Origin: AL-N1 sp039178835
Lineage (GTDB): Bacteria > Chloroflexota > Chloroflexia > Chloroflexales > Roseiflexaceae
DNA: 9,554 nucleotides
NCBI GenBank assembly: GCA_039178835.1
Contig: JBCDFA010000308.1
Span: 1 to 9,554, forward strand
Direction of reading: 5' to 3'
Below, piece after piece: positions 6,770-9,554 of the stretch (position 1 is the first letter of the stretch; each line of letters opens with the position of its first letter). The notes beneath the pieces were generated by a model. That model saw nothing but the letters and a program-made list of their open reading frames with translations, had not been told where the DNA came from and did no database searches. The position numbers and the translations under genes are program-made.

Positions 6770-6872
6770 GGGGTGGTGGTCCACCCTGACAAAGAACAGC
6801 AAGTGCTTGAGCGGTAGGGTGAAGAACGATCTGTGCGTCGTGTCGTCCCTGCGATTGTCGGTAGTATCGATG

Positions 6873-6898
6873 GGCCATCGCCACATGGGGCGACGGCC
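6873..6898. repeat. Hairpin GGCC-TCGCC / GGCGA-GGCC
   Basis: Left arm GGCC-A-TCGCC (6873-6882), six-base loop ACATGG, right arm GGCGA-C-GGCC (6889-6898): nine pairs with one A/C mismatch. It lies in the same non-coding block as the inverted repeat at 6747-6769 and may be the other end of one repeat unit. The function is unknown. Confidence 0.45.
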
Positions 6899-6993
6899 AC
6901 GAGAAAAGCGATAAATGCCGCTTTCGGAAACTTCGTTAGTTGCCTACTTGATCACTTGTTTCTTATAAACACCTGCATCGTCATATGGATATC

Positions 6994-7418
6994 TTAAGGA
7001 GTTGCAGGCTGATACCTTTTTCCCAGTGTTGTACACACAACAGCCAGTAACCAGAGTGTAGGACCAATCCATCCTGTGGGTAGCCATGGAAAAAACCCTG
7101 GAAGCATAAAGAGAATAAAAAGCCCCAATTCTGTCCAGCTAATCGTCAATAGACTCAGCCAATATCCTGGTCGACTGTTTCGCCAGTTCAGCTACGCTCC
7201 AACGACGATTGCACATAGCACAAAAAAGAGGATATGAAATGCACCTTGCTGTAATCGCACACCAATACCAGCAGGTTCAACGAGTTGCCCCCCTGAGTCC
7301 AGAGTTTGATGACCACTGGTATATGCCATAGCCCCCAGAGGATGTATGCAATTGCGCCAAGTTTATGCCACGCCAGAGCGATAGTTGATGGTGATGATGA
7401 AATATTTGTCTTAGACAC
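6994..7418 (-). pseudogene. Small four-TM membrane protein, broken by a frameshift and a stop codon
   Basis: The GTG at 7418 has a good ribosome site (AAGGAA at 7425-7430) and begins a frame reading MSKTNISSS then WHKLGAIAYILWGLWHI. That frame stops at 7188. Adding one G to the G6 run at 7288-7293 moves into a frame continuing QLVEPAGIGVRLQQGAFHIL, with a TAG at 7192-7194, then LNWRNSRPGYWLSLL and a hydrophobic tail to TAA at 6994-6996. The repaired product is 141 residues with four hydrophobic helices (about 17-37, 54-73, 83-107, 115-132) and a charged loop after helix 2. I do not recognise the family. That the sequence stays protein-like past both lesions argues for recent inactivation; sequencing error in the G run is possible but would not explain the TAG, which one substitution would make from TGG (Trp). 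Confidence 0.72.
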
Positions 7419-7510
7419 ACGGAATTCCTTTCAGATCTTATAGCAGGTTTTTGATCGCTTGGTTTTGTACTATTGCTATCAGAGAACTACTATTTCAACC
7501 TGTGTCAGGA

Positions 7511-8038
7511 TCACTCCTCCGACATAAAAGTTACACCCGTAGAGCCATAACCGGCTTCCTGAGTGAGTGTTGCTCCATCTCTGGCCCACATAAAGTGTGG
7601 TGTATACACGACTGAGCCAACCGGATAGGCTGTCAGTTCGGATTCCTCAAATTGTTCGCCAATTCCATAATACATTGTGCCTGAAAGAACCGTAGTAATG
7701 CGTGCATCTGGATGTGTATGTGCAGGAAACTCGGTGTCCTGCTCTAACTTGCCGAAGAGTACGTACAACTCAGATTGCGATGAATCACCAACAACCACTG
7801 CACTCTCTACACCAGAGATGTCTGGGTTTGCTCTCCATTCAAGATCGTCTACGATTACGCCTATGGCTTCAGTAGGATTCGTCGATGTAGAATCGCCGTC
7901 TGTAGTTGCCTGAATTGAGTTCGGGTTAGTCTGTGAGGTGTTTACAGATGAGCTTTCTGTGGTTGTAGTGCAGGCGTTTAACGTAACCATACTTCCTATA
8001 ACGAGGCCTGCAAAAATCTTGCTGTTCCAGAGCTGCAT
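7511..8038 (-). CDS. Cupin-domain lipoprotein
   Basis: A 175-residue secreted lipoprotein with a single cupin barrel. From the ATG at 8038 (AGGGGG Shine-Dalgarno, 5-base spacing), residues 1-22 form a signal peptide ending in LNAC, giving lipidated Cys23. A Ser/Thr/Asn-rich linker follows (24-57). The cupin occupies about 60-172: FPAHTHPDARITTVLSG (104-120) carries metal-ligand candidates His107 and His109, and YTPHFMWARDG supplies His148. The Glu usual in cupin motif 1 is replaced by Arg, a pattern I associate with the HxHPxxRxxTVxSG cupin subgroup, so it need not mean loss of metal binding. The frame is open further upstream to 8134, but that would bury the signal peptide. It is divergent from a TetR gene that probably controls it. 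Ligand and any enzymatic activity are unknown. Confidence 0.85.
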   Translation of the reverse strand: MQLWNSKIFAGLVIGSMVTLNACTTTTESSSVNTSQTNPNSIQATTDGDSTSTNPTEAIGVIVDDLEWRANPDISGVESAVVVGDSSQSELYVLFGKLEQDTEFPAHTHPDARITTVLSGTMYYGIGEQFEESELTAYPVGSVVYTPHFMWARDGATLTQEAGYGSTGVTFMSEE

Positions 8039-8067
8039 AAGAACCCCCTTTTGTGACTGAGTTGTAT

Positions 8068-8097
8068 AATATATTTTTGTACCGTTTAGTATGAAAA
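8068..8097 (-). promoter_or_regulatory. Putative promoter of the cupin lipoprotein with degenerate operator
   Basis: On the minus strand TTTTCA (8092-8097), an 18-base spacer and TATATT (8068-8073) make a plausible but weak promoter, about 30 bases before the start codon. Between the two hexamers, TGTACCGTTTAGTATG (8078-8093) matches the palindrome at 8143-8158 in 11 of 16 positions, including an intact TGTACC half-site. A second operator here is inferred. Confidence 0.35.
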
Positions 8098-8142
8098 TAT
8101 CACAGGATAATGTCATTTCAAATGAGTAAATCATAAGAATTA

Positions 8143-8158
8143 TGTACCATGTGGTACA
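8143..8158. promoter_or_regulatory. Operator palindrome between cupin lipoprotein and TetR genes
   Basis: TGTACCA-TG-TGGTACA is a perfect palindrome with 7-bp arms and a 2-base centre. It overlaps the extended -10 of the plus-strand TetR gene, so binding by that TetR would give autorepression. It is about 105 bases upstream of the cupin start codon. The symmetry is seen; the binding protein is inferred from position. Confidence 0.65.
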
Positions 8159-8160
8159 AT
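8152..8160 (+). promoter_or_regulatory. Extended -10 promoter of the second TetR gene
   Basis: TGGTACAAT fits the extended -10 pattern TGnTAnAAT. No good -35 is visible 16-18 bp upstream. The start would be near 8167, leaving a leader of about 55 bases that contains a small CTGGA/TCCAG hairpin (8166-8183). The right arm of the operator is part of this element. Confidence 0.5.
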
Positions 8161-8221
8161 AAACACTGGAACAGATAATCCAGACTATTTATGGGTCATA
8201 GATATGTAATGAGGAATACAC

Positions 8222-8812
8222 ATGCAACGTGGTCGTCCACGTAAGTTTGATATCAATCAGGCATTGGATGCTGCAATGATAACGTTCTGGCGCTGTGGCT
8301 ACCAGGGCACTTCGCTTGATGATCTCACGCAGGCAATGGGGATTAATAGACCAAGTCTTTACGCGACATTTGGCGATAAAGAGCAGCTATTCCTGCGAGC
8401 TGTTGATCGCTATGCTGAACAGTATGGTGGACGGGCAAACGCTGCCCTAGATAAGCATACGCACGCACGAGATGCCATACGCGCTTTCTTCACCGCCGTT
8501 ATTACACAACTTACTGACACCAGCCTACCACCTGGATGTCTTCGCGTAAATAGTACACTTGAGTGTATTGGTGTGAATGAGGCCATCCAACGTAAGTTAG
8601 TTGAGCAACAGTTTCATCTTGAAGAGACGTTCCTTCATCGCTTGCAACGCGCACAGGATGATGGTCAGATTGCACCTGATGAAGATGTGCAAGCACTGGC
8701 CTGTTTCCTGGCGGGAACTGTCAACAGTCTGGTCGTGCGTGCCAGTGTGGATGCCAACGCAGAACGGTTACAACAGATGGTAGATATGGCGATGCGTGTA
8801 TGGCCAGACTAA
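8222..8812 (+). CDS. TetR/AcrR family regulator, divergent from the cupin lipoprotein
   Basis: A 196-residue TetR-family DNA-binding regulator, not closely similar to the one at 5653-6267. It opens with the basic RGRPRKFD arm, then ALDAAMITFWRCGYQGTSLDDLTQAMGINRPSLYATFGDKEQLF (14-57), a complete helix-turn-helix domain (HTH at about 30-49). The GRPRxFD...GxNRPSLYxxFGDKExLF style is typical of a widespread subgroup whose C-terminal domain often carries cysteines; here GCLRVN, LECIG and ALACFL provide three (Cys residues in the ligand domain). Start: ATG at 8222 with GAGGA at 8211-8215, 6-base spacing. It is likely autoregulated through the palindrome in its promoter and a candidate regulator of the cupin gene. 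It ends 13 bases from the stop of the convergent gene. The inducer is unknown. Confidence 0.92.
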   Translation: MQRGRPRKFDINQALDAAMITFWRCGYQGTSLDDLTQAMGINRPSLYATFGDKEQLFLRAVDRYAEQYGGRANAALDKHTHARDAIRAFFTAVITQLTDTSLPPGCLRVNSTLECIGVNEAIQRKLVEQQFHLEETFLHRLQRAQDDGQIAPDEDVQALACFLAGTVNSLVVRASVDANAERLQQMVDMAMRVWPD

Positions 8813-8825
8813 ACCAGAGATAGCT

Positions 8826-9554
8826 CTACTCAATATGTTGTCCCACAGTGTGCTTATTAGGATCGTTTACGTGTGCTGGTCTTGGTTCTGTGTAGATCAG
8901 TTGGTGTGCCGTATCAAGATACGCCGATGTACGTCGGACATAGTCTGCAGCAGTAGCATTTTGGCGGATATCACGTGGATTCACGATGCCTTGGTTGTGC
9001 CATGCCGCTAATGTACGCCATGTGATGGGGGTATTTTCGAGATGTGCACGGTACACCCCGCGCTCAATATTTGCCGCAAGATACTCGACCGCCATTTCAG
9101 AGTCGATAAGTTCCTGTGTCACTGCGGCGTAGAGTTCGTGCTGGGCTTCAAATTCCTCGACGTCGATAGCACTCCCAGCAATTTCAAGTGACATGGTGAC
9201 AAACCCACTTTCGTTAGGAAATGGTACCTTTTGTTGATGCATTTCCAGCGCTACCGAAGGACGTAGGTTCGCTGGCCATACACTCAGATTTGTGCCACTC
9301 ATCTCATTCGCTCGTGACTGGAGATCCTGATAGATAGGGGTTAAGGGACGTACTTGATGCAAGACATCTTCAAATGAACCAAAGTTTTCATTGTAGAGCA
9401 ACAGTGCGATAACGACTGCAAATTCTTTGTGATCCATCCTCGACAATTGTTGATTGTTATGCCGATGAGCTGCCGCTAGGATGACAGGTCGCAGCCGTTG
9501 CATCTCCTGCTCAAACTCTGGCCGTACATAGGGCTCGATGGTCAAAGCAGGTGC
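8826..9554 (-). CDS. Probable lysozyme/transglycosylase-like protein, N-terminus outside the window
   Basis: The frame is open from the right edge to the TAG at 8826-8828. The first in-window start-like codon (TTG at 9545) has no ribosome site in view, and the reading continues to the edge (APALTIEPYV), so the 5' end, probably with a signal peptide, is missing. Counting from that TTG, EFAVVIALLLYNENFGSF (41-58) resembles the helix carrying the catalytic Glu in SLT/goose-type lysozyme folds (candidate Glu53). GTNLSVWPANLRPSVALEM (84-102) resembles the following SWGPxQ/xRPS block. The C-terminal part (VEYLAANIERG, LAAWHNQGIV, DYVRRTSAYL) fits the closing helices. A role in peptidoglycan cleavage outside the membrane is thus plausible, but the match is by pattern, not by a verified family hit. 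Confidence 0.5.
   Translation of the reverse strand, partial: APALTIEPYVRPEFEQEMQRLRPVILAAAHRHNNQQLSRMDHKEFAVVIALLLYNENFGSFEDVLHQVRPLTPIYQDLQSRANEMSGTNLSVWPANLRPSVALEMHQQKVPFPNESGFVTMSLEIAGSAIDVEEFEAQHELYAAVTQELIDSEMAVEYLAANIERGVYRAHLENTPITWRTLAAWHNQGIVNPRDIRQNATAADYVRRTSAYLDTAHQLIYTEPRPAHVNDPNKHTVGQHIE

Larger units (their letters stand above)
6341..6993. other. GC-rich non-coding stretch with degenerate repeats
   Basis: About 650 bases between the operon promoter and the broken membrane-protein gene hold no convincing gene. Open frames exist on both strands (for example 6502-6900 minus) but they lack ribosome sites, have protein-unlike composition (Thr/Pro/Arg/Trp runs) and overlap one another. 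The stretch is visibly more GC-rich than the flanking DNA and carries a short motif in direct and inverted copies, a tandem GCAGAGCGG (6402-6410, 6417-6425) and two strong hairpins. It looks like an accumulation of dispersed repeat elements or the remains of something inserted. Confidence 0.55.

Noticed and set aside
6502..6900. 132-codon open frame on the minus strand
   Set aside because: It has no ribosome site, protein-unlike composition and heavy overlap with other spurious frames; it runs straight through the palindromic repeats of a GC-rich non-coding stretch.
7437..7445. Extended -10-like TGCTATAAG upstream of the broken membrane-protein gene
   Set aside because: Transcription from it would begin at or inside the ribosome site (7425-7430), and no -35 supports it.
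8813..8830. Short AGAG/CTCT stem between the convergent TetR and lysozyme-like genes as a terminator
   Set aside because: There are only four base pairs with no T-run; too weak to call.
1..9554. CRISPR arrays, tRNA or rRNA genes, insertion-sequence transposases
   Set aside because: No regularly spaced repeats, tRNA-like cloverleaf, rRNA motifs or transposase-like protein were seen on either strand.

Overview
The window looks like a bacterial chromosome with mid-range GC, Shine-Dalgarno-led genes (GAGG/GAGAGGA types) and sigma70-like promoters. The exact taxon cannot be fixed from sequence alone. The style of the genes (PfpI/YhbO-type DJ-1 protein, DUF418 membrane proteins, SLT/lysozyme-like protein with an NLSVWPANLRPS block) and GC-rich intergenic repeats carrying CCTTCGAC motifs make me think of a filamentous Chloroflexota such as Chloroflexus or Herpetosiphon. 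That is a recollection-based guess, not a demonstrated assignment.

Layout. On the left a DJ-1/PfpI-family gene (minus) is followed by a GC-rich 3' hairpin. It is divergent from an AT-richer plus-strand gene for an unrecognised lipoprotein, which has an extended -10 promoter. The centre (about 1.9-6.3 kb, minus) is one four-gene operon: TetR repressor -> DUF418 membrane protein A -> DUF418 membrane protein B -> MFS exporter. The TetR/DUF418-A and DUF418-B/MFS junctions are essentially zero-gap (TAA-C-GTG and TAG-ATG). The operon promoter is a near-perfect sigma70 site, TTGACA-17-TACAAT. One copy of an 18-bp palindrome fills its spacer and an identical copy lies just after the predicted transcription start, 31 bp away. 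This is a textbook arrangement for a TetR repressor controlling its own operon.

From about 6.34 to 6.99 kb there is no convincing gene. The stretch is GC-rich and carries degenerate interspersed repeats and two strong hairpins. Next to it (6994-7418, minus) lies a small four-TM membrane protein gene that is broken by a one-base loss in a G run and by an in-frame TAG. Restoring both gives a continuous 141-residue reading.

The right part is a second regulatory pair. A cupin lipoprotein (minus) diverges from a second, unrelated TetR regulator (plus). A 16-bp palindrome overlaps the extended -10 of the TetR promoter, and a degenerate copy lies in the putative cupin promoter. The window ends inside a minus-strand gene for a probable lysozyme/transglycosylase-like protein whose N-terminus lies beyond the edge.

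The most system-like content is the TetR-DUF418-DUF418-MFS operon, plausibly a ligand-induced envelope or efflux module. Its ligand and substrate cannot be read from the sequence.
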